Source: Streptomyces xantholiticus
GTDB lineage: Bacteria; Actinomycetota; Actinomycetes; Streptomycetales; Streptomycetaceae
Length of the DNA: 64,000 nucleotides
Reading direction: 5' to 3'
Assembly: GCF_014651015.1 (NCBI RefSeq)
Contig: NZ_BMWB01000026.1
Span: 1 to 64,000 of the forward strand
Shown: positions 17,555 through 25,983 of the stretch, piece after piece
How positions within the stretch are numbered: position 1 is the first letter of the stretch
Layout: each line of letters starts with the position of its first letter
Position numbers and translations under genes: made by a program
The notes under the pieces: generated by a model
Database searches by the model: none
What the model saw: the letters and a program-made list of their open reading frames with translations, nothing else
What the model was told of the DNA's origin: nothing

Positions 17555-18124
17555 TCAGTTCAGGCTCGGGTCGTCCGGGTAGGTGGCGAACATGGCCAGC
17601 TCGTTGCGCTGGCGCCGCAGCACCGACCGCCACAGGCCCTCCGGGTGGGGGGATGAAACGTCCCCCGGCTCAGACTCGACGACATACCAGGCGCCGTCCT
17701 GCAACTCGTCCTCCAGCTGCCCCGGACCCCAGCCCGCGTACCCGGCGAAGATTCGCAGCGAACCGAGTGCGTCGCCGAGCAGCTCCGGCGGGGCCTCGAG
17801 ATCGACGAGGCCGATCGCGCCGTACACGCGCCGCCAGCCGAGCGGGCCCTCGTCGCCGGGGATCACGGCGACACCGAGCGCCGAGTCGAGGGAGACGGGG
17901 CCGCCCTGGAAGACGACGCCCGGCTCACCGGCCAGCGCACCCCACGCCTCGAGGATGTCCTCGACGACCACGGGGGTGGGCCTGTTGAGGATCACGCCGA
18001 GGGAACCCTCGTCGTCGTGATCGAGCAGCAGGACCACCGCCCGGTCGAAGTTCGGGTCCGCCAGGGCGGGCGCGGCGACGAGCAGCCGGCCTGTGAGCGA
18101 GGACACCTCGGTCATGCGAGACAT
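17555..18124 (-). CDS. YqgE/AlgH family protein
   Basis: About 189 residues with the family signature: LTGRLLVAAPALADPNFDRAVVLLLDHDDEGSLGVILNRP, VFQGGPVSLDSALGV and YAGWGPGQLEDEL. YqgE/AlgH proteins are widespread, cytosolic, and of unclear function. The start is either the ATG at 18124 or the one at 18115; neither has a strong ribosome site. Divergent from murA, with about 260 bp between them. Confidence 0.9.
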   Translation of the reverse strand: MSRMTEVSSLTGRLLVAAPALADPNFDRAVVLLLDHDDEGSLGVILNRPTPVVVEDILEAWGALAGEPGVVFQGGPVSLDSALGVAVIPGDEGPLGWRRVYGAIGLVDLEAPPELLGDALGSLRIFAGYAGWGPGQLEDELQDGAWYVVESEPGDVSSPHPEGLWRSVLRRQRNELAMFATYPDDPSLN

Positions 18125-18381
18125 GATCCCGCATCTTCGCCGTGCGCGGGGCCCGAGCGGGATCACTGCCCGAACCTCGCACGATGGCCGCAGCTCAAGA
18201 GGCGAGCGGACGGCGGCCGTCGGGCCCGGCGGGCCGGTGACGGTGAGCGAGGCGCGGCGGACACAGCGTGTTGTACCCAATTCATTACGTCCGAGAAGCG
18301 TCCCGGCCCTTACGGAGCAGCCGCTGTGCCCCCTTACCCTTTTCTCTGTCCCCCGACCGACCTCTCCGGAACGCGAGATTC

Positions 18382-19722
18382 ATGACCGGCACAGACGATG
18401 TACTGCTTGTCCACGGCGGCACCCCGCTCGAGGGCGAGATCCGCGTCCGCGGCGCGAAGAACCTCGTGCCCAAGGCAATGGTCGCCGCCCTGCTCGGCAG
18501 CGAACCGAGCCGGCTGCGCAACGTGCCGGACATCCGTGACGTAAGAGTCGTACGCGGACTGCTGCAGCTGCACGGTGTGACGGTCCGCCCCGGCGAGGAG
18601 CCGGGCGAGCTGGTCCTCGACCCGACGCACGTCGAGAGCGCGAACGTCGCCGACATCGATGCCCACGCGGGTTCGTCGCGCATCCCGATCCTCTTCTGCG
18701 GTCCCCTGCTGCACCGCCTCGGCCACGCCTTCATCCCCGGGCTCGGTGGCTGCGACATCGGCGGGCGGCCCATCGACTTCCACTTCGACGTACTGCGACA
18801 GTTCGGCGCGACGATCGAGAAGCGTGCGGACGGCCAGTATCTGGAGGCCCCGCAGCGGCTGCGCGGCACGAAGATCCGGCTGCCGTACCCGTCGGTCGGC
18901 TCGACCGAGCAGGTGCTGCTGACCGCGGTGCTCGCCGAGGGCGTCACCGAGCTGACGAACGCGGCGGTCGAGCCGGAGATCGAGGACCTCATCTGCGTGC
19001 TGCAGAAGATGGGCGCGATCATCTCCATGGACACCGACCGGACGATCCGGATCACCGGTGTCGACAAACTCGGCGGCTACACCCACCGCGCGCTCCCGGA
19101 CCGCCTGGAGGCGGCGTCCTGGGCGTCGGCGGCCCTGGCCACCGAGGGCAACATCTATGTGCGCGGCGCGCAGCAGCGCTCGATGATGACGTTCCTGAAC
19201 ACGTACCGGAAGGTCGGTGGCGCCTTCAAGATCGACGACGAGGGCATCCGCTTCTGGCACCCCGGCGGGCGGCTGAAGTCCATCGCGCTGGAGACGGACG
19301 TCCACCCCGGCTTCCAGACGGACTGGCAGCAGCCCCTGGTGGTGGCCCTGACGCAGGCGACGGGGCTGTCGATCGTGCACGAGACGGTGTACGAGTCGCG
19401 GCTGGGCTTCACGTCGGCGCTGAACCAGATGGGGGCGCACATCCAGCTGTACCGCGAGTGCCTGGGCGGCTCCCACTGCCGCTTCGGCCAGCGCAACTTC
19501 CTGCACTCCGCGGTCGTGTCAGGCCCGACGAAGCTCCAGGGCGCGGACCTGGTCATCCCCGACCTGCGCGGCGGCTTCTCCTATCTGATCGCGGCGCTGG
19601 CGGCGCAGGGGCCGAGCCGGGTGCACGGGATCGACCTGATCAACCGGGGCTACGAGAACTTCATGGAGAAGCTGGAGAAGCTCGGCGCGAAGGTTGAGCT
19701 GCCGGGCGGCCCGATCGTCTGA
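18382..19722 (+). CDS. murA: UDP-N-acetylglucosamine 1-carboxyvinyltransferase (MurA)
   Basis: 446 residues, full length. It transfers enolpyruvate from PEP to UDP-GlcNAc, the first committed step of peptidoglycan synthesis in the cytosol. The N-terminal substrate loop is GAKNLVPKAMVAALL, and the active-site loop reads GGCDIGGRPIDFH with the catalytic Cys that fosfomycin alkylates, so this copy should be sensitive (some actinobacteria have Asp there). The open frame extends upstream to 18268, but family alignment places the start at ATG 18382 (MTGTDDVLLVHGG). A strong terminator follows. Neighbours are housekeeping genes on the other strand. Confidence 0.95.
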   Translation: MTGTDDVLLVHGGTPLEGEIRVRGAKNLVPKAMVAALLGSEPSRLRNVPDIRDVRVVRGLLQLHGVTVRPGEEPGELVLDPTHVESANVADIDAHAGSSRIPILFCGPLLHRLGHAFIPGLGGCDIGGRPIDFHFDVLRQFGATIEKRADGQYLEAPQRLRGTKIRLPYPSVGSTEQVLLTAVLAEGVTELTNAAVEPEIEDLICVLQKMGAIISMDTDRTIRITGVDKLGGYTHRALPDRLEAASWASAALATEGNIYVRGAQQRSMMTFLNTYRKVGGAFKIDDEGIRFWHPGGRLKSIALETDVHPGFQTDWQQPLVVALTQATGLSIVHETVYESRLGFTSALNQMGAHIQLYRECLGGSHCRFGQRNFLHSAVVSGPTKLQGADLVIPDLRGGFSYLIAALAAQGPSRVHGIDLINRGYENFMEKLEKLGAKVELPGGPIV

Positions 19723-19738
19723 CGCCCTGCCGTACGCC

Positions 19739-19772
19739 GACGGCCCCCGCGGGTTGCCCCGTGGGGGCCGTT
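19739..19772 (+). terminator. Hairpin terminator of murA
   Basis: ACGGCCCCCGCGGG, loop, CCCCGTGGGGGCCGTT: near-perfect GC-rich stem-loop beginning 16 bp after the murA stop. Confidence 0.8.
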
Positions 19773-19872
19773 GCGCGTGTGCGGCGCGCCGGGAGGGGGG
19801 CGCTGCGCGGGACGCGTCCCCAACCCGCCCCTTCCCGAAACCGGTGCAAAACCCAGCCCCCGGGGGCGCCCT

Positions 19873-19930
19873 CATGGCACATGCCCGGGGCGGGCCCGGG
19901 CACATGGCACATGCCCGGGGCGGGCCCGGG
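19873..19930. repeat. Direct repeat, two 28-bp copies
   Basis: Two identical 28-bp units (19873-19900 and 19903-19930) begin CATGGCACATGCCCGGGG and are separated by CA. They sit in the non-coding gap between the murA and hup terminators. No function is evident. Confidence 0.85.
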
Positions 19931-19981
19931 CCGCGTGGCCCACGGGCGCCAGAGGTCGGCCCCGCCACGTGCGGCGCGTCA

Positions 19982-20026
19982 GGCCCCGCCGGCGATTGAG
20001 GCGCGGCGCCCGGGCGGAGCCCCGAC
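19982..20026. repeat. Streptomyces-type dispersed intergenic repeat
   Basis: The stretch carries GCCGGCGATTGAGGCGCGG followed by CCCGGGCGGAGCCCCGAC. I recognise the GGCGATTGAGG plus GGGGCGGAGCCCC combination as a short element scattered between genes in many Streptomyces chromosomes. Degenerate copies lie at the right edge of the window. Confidence 0.6.
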
Positions 20027-20112
20027 AACCCGGCCGGCGTACACGGCGCCGCCCAGCGGCGGGGGCAGGGCCCGACGACCCGGTCCGACACACAGGGCCC
20101 CGCGCACGCGCA

Positions 20113-20143
20113 AGGGCGGCCACCCGGACCGGGTGGCCGCCCT
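20113..20143 (-). terminator. Hairpin terminator of hup
   Basis: AGGGCGGCCACCCG, loop GAC, CGGGTGGCCGCCCT: a perfect 14-bp stem 17 bp downstream of the hup stop codon. Confidence 0.85.
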
Positions 20144-20159
20144 CGCGTTGCCGAAGGCC

Positions 20160-20441
20160 TTACTTGCCCTTGGCGGCTTCCTTGAGCTTCGAGCCCGCGG
20201 AGACCTTCACGCTGTAGCCGGCCGGGATCTGGATCGGGTCGCCGGTCTGCGGGTTGCGCGCGGTGCGAGCGGCACGGTGGGTGCGCTCGAAGGTCAGGAA
20301 GCCGGGGATGGTGACCTTCTCGTCGCCCTTGGCGACGACCTCGCCGACGGTCTCGGCGAGAGCGGCCAGAACGGCGTCGGCGTCCTTGCGGGTCACCTCG
20401 GCGCGGTCGGCCAGCGCGGCCACCAGCTCACTGCGGTTCAT
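20160..20441 (-). CDS. hup: HU family histone-like DNA-binding protein
   Basis: 93 residues, the classic HU length. MNRSELVAALADRAEVTRKDAD begins the dimerisation helices, KVTIPGFLTFERTHRAARTARNPQTG is the saddle and the base of the DNA-binding arms, and IPAGYSVKVSAGSKLKEAAK is the C-terminal helix. It bends and compacts DNA as a dimer. ATG at 20441 with a GGGAG site seven bases upstream. This is the short HU form, not the Lys-rich-tailed HupS form of Streptomyces. Confidence 0.95.
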   Translation of the reverse strand: MNRSELVAALADRAEVTRKDADAVLAALAETVGEVVAKGDEKVTIPGFLTFERTHRAARTARNPQTGDPIQIPAGYSVKVSAGSKLKEAAKGK

Positions 20442-20795
20442 TTTGTTACTCCCGTGTTCTTCTTGCCTGTGAGGCGTGGATCGAAGCCGATGCTGCCAGG
20501 GCCCTCGGACAGTCCCCGGACCCGGGTCTGCTGTCAGACCCCTCCGCGCCCGCGGGGGCTGCCCCCAGGACGCAGGTCCTCGGGGAAGCATCCTGCCCCC
20601 ACCAGCGGCGGGAAAGCCAATCCGGCACCCTCCGGGGTCACCCCGGAGCCGCACGAAATCCACCACTGCCTCATCGTGATGACGTTCCGTCGACTCCTTC
20701 GGACCCGTCGGAGCGGGCAGGTCGGGGCCGCGTGCTCCCTGATCCGCCACCCTAAAGGGGGGTTTGCGACCCCGCGACCCGCGACGCGCCGTATA
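20442..20795. other. Intergenic region upstream of hup
   Basis: 354 bp between the malic-enzyme stop and hup. It must contain the hup promoter and the end of the malic-enzyme transcript. A short GC hairpin (GGGGGCTGCCCCC) is near 20556-20568 and CCCTAAAGGGGGG near 20751-20763. No gene is seen. Confidence 0.5.
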
Positions 20796-22229
20796 TCAGG
20801 CGGACGTGGGGCCCGTCACAGCGGCGCCCGCGGCCTTCGCCGCGTCCCGTACCGCTCCAGCGACGGCTCCGGCGACCTTGTCGTTGAAGACCGACGGGAT
20901 GATGTAGTTCGGGTTCAGCTCGTCCTCGGTGACGACGTCCGCGAGCGCGGCCGCGGCCGCGAGCATCATCTCGGTGTTGACCGTACGGGACTGGGCGTCC
21001 AGCAGACCGCGGAAGACGCCCGGGAAGACCAGCACGTTGTTGATCTGGTTCGGGAAGTCGGAGCGGCCGGTGGCCACAACTGCCGCCGTCTGGCGGGCGA
21101 TTGCCGGCTCGACCTCGGGGTCGGGGTTCGCGAGCGCGAAGACGATCGCCCCGTCGGCCATGGCCGCGACATCCTCCCCGCCGATCACGTTCGGCGCGGA
21201 GACACCGATGAAGACGTCCGCTCCGACGACGGCTTCCTTGAGCGTGCCGGTGACGCCCTCGGGGTTGGTGTTGTCGGCGATCCAGCGCAGCGGCGAGCCC
21301 GGGGTGGCGGCCACCAGGTCCTCGCGGCCGGCGTGCACGACGCCGTGGATGTCGGCGACGACGGCGTGCTTGACGCCCGCCGCGATGAGGAGCTTGAGGA
21401 TCGCGGTACCGGCGGCGCCGGCTCCGGACATGACGACCCGTACGTCGCTGATGCTCTTGCCCACCACACGCAGGGCGTTGGTCAGCGAGGCGAGCACCAC
21501 GATGGCGGTGCCGTGCTGGTCGTCGTGGAAGACGGGGATGTCGAGGGCCTCGCGCAGCCGTGCCTCGATCTCGAAGCAGCGGGGCGCGGAGATGTCCTCG
21601 AGGTTGATGCCGGCGAAGCCGGGGGCGATCGCCTTGACGATCTCGACGATGGCGTCGGTGTCCTGGGTGTCGAGGCAGATGGGCCAGGCGTCGATGCCTG
21701 CGAAGCGCTTGAAGAGGGCCGCTTTGCCCTCCATCACCGGCAGCGCGGCCTTGGGGCCGATGTTGCCGAGGCCGAGGACGGCGGAGCCGTCGGTCACCAC
21801 TGCAACGGAGTTGCGCTTGATGGTCAGCCGGCGGGCGTCCTCCGGGTTCTCCGCGATCGCCATGCAGACGCGCGCCACTCCGGGGGTGTAGATCATCGAC
21901 AGGTCGTCACGGTTGCGGATGGGGTGCTTGGACGCCATCTCGATCTTGCCGCCGAGGTGCATCAGGAACGTACGGTCGGAGACCTTGCCGAGGACGACGC
22001 CCTCGATGTCCCGCAGACCTTCGACGATCTCGTCCGCGTGGGCCGTCGAGCTGGCCGCGATCGTGACGTCGATCCGCAGCTTCTCGTGGCCGGAGGCGGT
22101 CACGTCCAGGCCGGTCACGGAGCCGCCGGAGGACTCCACGGCCGTGGTCAGCTGGGAGACCGCGGTTCCGCTCGCGGGCACCTCCAGCCGGACCGTCATC
22201 GAGTACGAGACGCTGGGCGCCGTTGCCAT
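20796..22229 (-). CDS. NAD-type malic enzyme with N-terminal ACT domain
   Basis: 477 residues. The first ~90 residues form an ACT-like regulatory domain (SYSMTVRLEVPASGTAVSQL). The catalytic part shows YTPGVARVC, the substrate-binding region ending ALPVMEGKAALFKRFAGIDAWPI, the metal site around NLEDISAPRCFEIE, and the Rossmann motif GAGAAGTAI. It converts malate to pyruvate and CO2 with NAD(P) reduction in the cytosol. The ACT domain suggests allosteric control by an amino acid or other small ligand. Its AT-richer promoter region contains inverted repeats. Confidence 0.93.
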   Translation of the reverse strand: MATAPSVSYSMTVRLEVPASGTAVSQLTTAVESSGGSVTGLDVTASGHEKLRIDVTIAASSTAHADEIVEGLRDIEGVVLGKVSDRTFLMHLGGKIEMASKHPIRNRDDLSMIYTPGVARVCMAIAENPEDARRLTIKRNSVAVVTDGSAVLGLGNIGPKAALPVMEGKAALFKRFAGIDAWPICLDTQDTDAIVEIVKAIAPGFAGINLEDISAPRCFEIEARLREALDIPVFHDDQHGTAIVVLASLTNALRVVGKSISDVRVVMSGAGAAGTAILKLLIAAGVKHAVVADIHGVVHAGREDLVAATPGSPLRWIADNTNPEGVTGTLKEAVVGADVFIGVSAPNVIGGEDVAAMADGAIVFALANPDPEVEPAIARQTAAVVATGRSDFPNQINNVLVFPGVFRGLLDAQSRTVNTEMMLAAAAALADVVTEDELNPNYIIPSVFNDKVAGAVAGAVRDAAKAAGAAVTGPTSA

Positions 22230-22312
22230 GACCGGGTTCCTCTGCTTTCCCTAGCTTCTTCACTGTGCGGCACCGACCTGGGGCGCGGCAGCGCTGTGAA
22301 GATGGTGTCACC

Positions 22313-22356
22313 TACCTGCCGGTAGCAGGTAATGTGGTCATAATGTTTTCGGAAAC
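22313..22356 (-). promoter_or_regulatory. Malic-enzyme promoter region with two inverted repeats
   Basis: TACCTGC, spacer CGGTA, GCAGGTA (22313-22331) is a perfect 7-bp inverted repeat; GTTTTCGGAAAC (22345-22356) is a near-palindrome. Both lie 84-127 bp upstream of the malic-enzyme start in a stretch much richer in A/T than its surroundings, so this is probably promoter plus operator. Confidence 0.45.
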
Positions 22357-22390
22357 TATTTTCCACCATACGAGAAATGGGCCGAAAACA

Positions 22391-22435
22391 GAAAGAGGCC
22401 CGCTCCACCTGGTCCAGGTGGAGCGGGCCTCTTTC
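22391..22435 (-). terminator. Very strong terminator downstream of helD
   Basis: A 45-bp near-perfect palindrome: 22-bp arms beginning GAAAGAGGCCCGCTCCACC around a single T, ending CCTCTTTC. It sits ~170 bp past the helD stop and upstream of the malic-enzyme promoter, insulating the two. Confidence 0.85.
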
Positions 22436-22605
22436 GCACGTACAGGTGGCACCGACCCGCCATGCTCGCCTCGCGGCAAGTGGTCCCTCTGAGGGACGAA
22501 GGTTGGGCCCGGGGGCTTGGATCGGGCCGGTGCCGTATCCAGGCTAACGCACCGCCTGGGCAAGTGATTCCCGTACGGCGCGCCAACCCCAGGACGGTCG
22601 CCCGT

Positions 22606-24972
22606 TCAGTCCCGCAGCAGGTCCGGCACCCCGTCCGCGTCGGGCTGGTCACGGCGGCCGGAGACCACCGTGAGCTGCTGCGTTGCCCGGGTCAGCGCCA
22701 CGTACAGCACCCGCAGTCCTGCGGGCGACTCGTCGGCGATCTCCGCGGGCGAGACGACCACGGTCGCGTCGTACTCCAGTCCCTTCGCCTCCAGCGAGCC
22801 GAGGGCCACGACCCGCTCGCCCAGCCCCGCCAGCCACCGCGCCGCCTGCTCGCGCCGGTTCATCGCGACGACGACCCCGACCGTGCCGTCGACCTGGGCG
22901 AGCAGCCGCTCGGCCTCCGCCCGTACGGCTCCGGCGAGGTCGCCGCCGTCCCGGACGACCGCGAACCGCGGACGTACCCCGGTGGAGCGGACGGCGGACG
23001 GGGACTCCATGCCCGGCATGGCAAGCCTGAGCACCTTGGCGGCCAGTTCGGCGATCTCGGCCGGGTTCCGGTAGTTGACGGTCAGCTCGAAGCGGCGGCG
23101 GGGACGGGTGCCCAGCGCCTCGTCGCGGGCCTCTGCCGCCTCGTCCGGGGAGGACCAGGACGACTGGGCCGGGTCACCGACGACCGTCCAGGTGGCGTGC
23201 CGACCGCGGCGCCCGACCATCCGCCACTGCATGGGTGTGAGGTCCTGCGCCTCGTCGACGATGACGTGCGCGTACTCGACGCGCTCCGCCGCCAGCCGTT
23301 CCGCCCGCTCGCGCTGCGACTCCTCGCGCTGCGGCATCAGCTCCTCGAGCCCGGTCAGCTGGTCCAGCGGATCGAGCTCGCGCTTCCTGCGGGGGCGGGC
23401 GGGTGTGCCGAGCAGGGTGCTCAGCTCGTCGAGGAGGGCCACGTCGTGCACGGACAGGGCGTCGCGGCGCAGCGAGCGGGCGAGTCTGCGTACCTCACCG
23501 GGGTTGAGCACGCGGCGCGCCCAGCGGCCGAGGCGCCGCTCGTCGGCCATGGCGGCGAGCACTCCTCGCGGGGTCAGCTCGGGCCACCAGGCGTCCAGGA
23601 ACGCGACGAAGCTGTCCTCGCCGGTGACGTCCTCGTCGAAGGACGAGCGGAGCTCCGCGGCGAGCTCGGGGTCGGTGGCGTGCCGGCCCGCCGCGCCCGA
23701 CTTGGCGTACAGGGCGTCCAGCAGGAGCCGCCGGGCGCGGGGGCGCAGCAGGTTCACGGGGGCCGTTCCGCCGAGCACGCCCTGGCGGATGCGCCTGAGT
23801 TCCTCTGCCTCCAGCTCGAGGCGGCGGCCGAAGGCGACGACGCGCAGCCGGTCGGGCGTCGCGGCGGGGGCCGCGGGCTCCTCGCCGAGGGCGAGCTGCT
23901 CGCCCCCGCCGGGCCGCGCCGGCACCTCGAGGGCGCCTCGCGCGGCATTGCGCGGCACCTTCAGCATCCGGGAGGACCCCTTGAGGCGGGCCACGGCCGG
24001 CTCGTCGTAGACGGTGGCCTCAGCGCCGTCGACGAGCGAGCCGACCGCGCGGATCGCGACCTGCCCCTCCTCGCCGAGCGAGGGCAGCACGCCCTCCGTG
24101 TAGGCGACGAGCAGCGGCGTCGGGGAGACGATCAGGATGCCGCCCGCGTAGCGGCGCCGGTCCTGGTAGAGCAGGTACGCGGCCCGGTGCAGGGCTACGG
24201 CCGTCTTCCCGGTACCGGGGCCGCCCTCCACGTACGTCACGGACGCGGCGGGGGCGCGGATCACGAGGTCCTGCTCGGCCTGGATGGAGGCGACGATGTC
24301 CCGCATCGAGTGGCTGCGCGCCTGTCCGAGCGCCGCCATCAGCGCGCCGTCGCCGACCACGGGAAGCCGTTCGCCGTTCAGCGTGGCGGTCAGTTCCGGG
24401 CGCATCAGGTCGTCCTCGACTCCGAGGACCTGGCGGCCCTTGGAGCGGATGACGCGGCGACGCACCACACGGCCGGGGTCGACCGGCGTGGAGCGGTAGA
24501 ACGGCGCGGCGGCCGGGGCCCGCCAGTCGATGACCAGCGGGGCGTAGTCGGAGTCGAGGACGCCGATCCGGCCGATGTGGAGGGTCTCGCCGATGTCGGC
24601 GGTGTTGTCGGGCCGTACGGCGTCGTCGGCGGGTTCGACCGAGGTGTAGGCGCCGTCGGGGCCCTTCTTGCCGTCCTTGCCGTACAGCAGGTCGATCCGG
24701 CCGAAGAGGAAGTCCTCGAACTCGTTGTTGAGGCGGTTGAGGTGGATCCCGGCGCGGAAGACCTGGGCGTCCCGCTCCGCGAGCGCACCGGGAGTCCCGA
24801 CCTGGCCCCTCTTGGCGGCGTCGTTCATCAGGAACTCGGCCTCGTGGATCTTCTCCTCGAGACGGCGGTACACCTGGTCCAGGTGTTCCTGTTCGACACC
24901 GATCTCACGGTCTCGCACCGTGTCGGCGGTGGAACCGACCACGGATTCGACAGCGGCATCCTGCGCGGCCAC
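22606..24972 (-). CDS. helD: HelD-type RNA polymerase-associated ATPase (UvrD-like superfamily 1)
   Basis: 788 residues. The N-terminal helices (EQEHLDQVYRRLEEKIHEAE) match the coiled-coil that HelD inserts into the RNA polymerase secondary channel. ATPase motifs are VEGGPGTGKTAVAL (Walker A), DEAQDLTPMQW (motif II), GDPAQSSW (motif III) and LYVALTRATQQL (motif VI). HelD frees stalled polymerase from DNA after transcription. Some actinobacterial members (HelR) give rifampicin tolerance and carry a rifamycin-associated element upstream; I see only a half-match (CCTTGCCG) near 25010-25017, so I do not call it HelR. Confidence 0.92.
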   Translation of the reverse strand: MAAQDAAVESVVGSTADTVRDREIGVEQEHLDQVYRRLEEKIHEAEFLMNDAAKRGQVGTPGALAERDAQVFRAGIHLNRLNNEFEDFLFGRIDLLYGKDGKKGPDGAYTSVEPADDAVRPDNTADIGETLHIGRIGVLDSDYAPLVIDWRAPAAAPFYRSTPVDPGRVVRRRVIRSKGRQVLGVEDDLMRPELTATLNGERLPVVGDGALMAALGQARSHSMRDIVASIQAEQDLVIRAPAASVTYVEGGPGTGKTAVALHRAAYLLYQDRRRYAGGILIVSPTPLLVAYTEGVLPSLGEEGQVAIRAVGSLVDGAEATVYDEPAVARLKGSSRMLKVPRNAARGALEVPARPGGGEQLALGEEPAAPAATPDRLRVVAFGRRLELEAEELRRIRQGVLGGTAPVNLLRPRARRLLLDALYAKSGAAGRHATDPELAAELRSSFDEDVTGEDSFVAFLDAWWPELTPRGVLAAMADERRLGRWARRVLNPGEVRRLARSLRRDALSVHDVALLDELSTLLGTPARPRRKRELDPLDQLTGLEELMPQREESQRERAERLAAERVEYAHVIVDEAQDLTPMQWRMVGRRGRHATWTVVGDPAQSSWSSPDEAAEARDEALGTRPRRRFELTVNYRNPAEIAELAAKVLRLAMPGMESPSAVRSTGVRPRFAVVRDGGDLAGAVRAEAERLLAQVDGTVGVVVAMNRREQAARWLAGLGERVVALGSLEAKGLEYDATVVVSPAEIADESPAGLRVLYVALTRATQQLTVVSGRRDQPDADGVPDLLRD

Positions 24973-25090
24973 CGAGGCCCCCTTCTGACGTGCACTGGGC
25001 AGCCGTCAACCGTACGGCAAGGGGGGAGGATATTGCACCTGTCCGGGCCGCGGGCCGGAGGGCACGGCCCGCGGACACTGGCTGCGGACA

Positions 25091-25125
25091 TGAAAACGGG
25101 GCCGGGGGCCACACAGCTCCCCGGC
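25091..25125 (-). terminator. Terminator of the sigma/anti-sigma operon
   Basis: On the minus strand GGCCGGGG, an 11-base loop and CCCCGGCC are followed by CCGTTTTC, a stem-loop with a U-rich tail, 28 bp after the anti-sigma stop. Confidence 0.7.
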
Positions 25126-25152
25126 CGGAAAACGGCCCAGCCCACTCAGGGT

Positions 25153-25983
25153 CTACGCGGCGACCTCGACCAGCCGTTCGCCCTCGAAGGTACGGACCTC
25201 GAAGTGGTCGATGTCGTTACGGTCCATCGCCGAGCCGCCGTGGACGTACAGCGGCTTCTTGGCGTCCTTGTTCGGGCTGTCGGGGATGCCGTAGCCCCAC
25301 TTCGGGACGGCCCAGGAGGTCACGACCTCCTCCTCGCCGGTCTTGGAGACGGCGATGAGGTTGCACTTCAAGGGTCCCTTGACGTTCTTCAGCTCCAGGA
25401 CGGCGTGGGTGCCCCAGCCCTTCTTCTCCATGCCGACGACGGCGCTGACCTTGGTGGTCGCGTCCGTGGCCTGCACCTTCTCCTCCATGTGGTTGAAGAA
25501 GGCGTCCTCTGCGGGACTGGTGGGATGCGGGTCGGCACCCGCCACGTTGCTGCCGGTGTCGTCCGCGGTGACCACGACCGCGACGGCGGGCCCGCCGATG
25601 ATCAGCGCCGCGGCCGCCGCGAGCAGGTACATGCCGCGCCTGCGCTTGTGGGCTCGCTTGACGGCGACCTCGTTCAGCAGGCCGTCGAGCACCTTGGGGC
25701 TCGGCGACGTCGGCACCACGGGGACGGGCCGGGGTGGCGGGAAGTCCTCCATGCCGCGCATTCCGGGCAAGCTGTAGACGTTGCTCTGCGGCGGTGCGGG
25801 GGCAGGTGCCTCCGCGAGCATCGCGAGCATCGGCTCCATCCCCGAGAACTCCTCGAGGTGGGCGGCACAGATGTCGCACCCTGCCAGATGCGCCTCGAAG
25901 GCGGAGGCGTCCGCTTCGTCGAGCACACCGAGCACATATGCGCCGACGGCGTCGTGCACGGATTCCTGCTCGTACATGGTCAT
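25153..25983 (-). CDS. rsuA: Membrane anti-sigma factor with zinc-finger (RsuA-like)
   Basis: 276 residues. The cytosolic N-terminus has the zf-HC2/ZAS motif HLAGCDICAAHL (H-x3-C-x2-C) that binds ECF sigma factors. A membrane helix (GMYLLAAAAALIIGGPAVAVVV, ~130-150) is followed by an extracytoplasmic domain of ~120 residues resembling anti-sigma-K type folds. It should hold the sigma factor encoded immediately upstream at the membrane until a signal releases it. The start overlaps the sigma stop by four bases, the usual coupling of such pairs. Name by synteny with the Streptomyces sigU locus. Confidence 0.85.
   Translation of the reverse strand: MTMYEQESVHDAVGAYVLGVLDEADASAFEAHLAGCDICAAHLEEFSGMEPMLAMLAEAPAPAPPQSNVYSLPGMRGMEDFPPPRPVPVVPTSPSPKVLDGLLNEVAVKRAHKRRRGMYLLAAAAALIIGGPAVAVVVTADDTGSNVAGADPHPTSPAEDAFFNHMEEKVQATDATTKVSAVVGMEKKGWGTHAVLELKNVKGPLKCNLIAVSKTGEEEVVTSWAVPKWGYGIPDSPNKDAKKPLYVHGGSAMDRNDIDHFEVRTFEGERLVEVAA

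Noticed and set aside
17316..17633. 105-residue minus-strand frame over the low-complexity stretch
   Set aside because: Composed of Pro/Ser/Arg/Thr runs produced by the DNA repeat and overlapping yqgE in another frame.
22405..22421. Possible DasR site (TGGTCCAGG) between malic enzyme and helD
   Set aside because: It is the centre of a 45-bp terminator palindrome and lacks the TGGTCTAGACCA core.
25000..25025. Rifamycin-associated element upstream of helD
   Set aside because: Only one half (CCTTGCCG) is present; no inverted second half, so not called.
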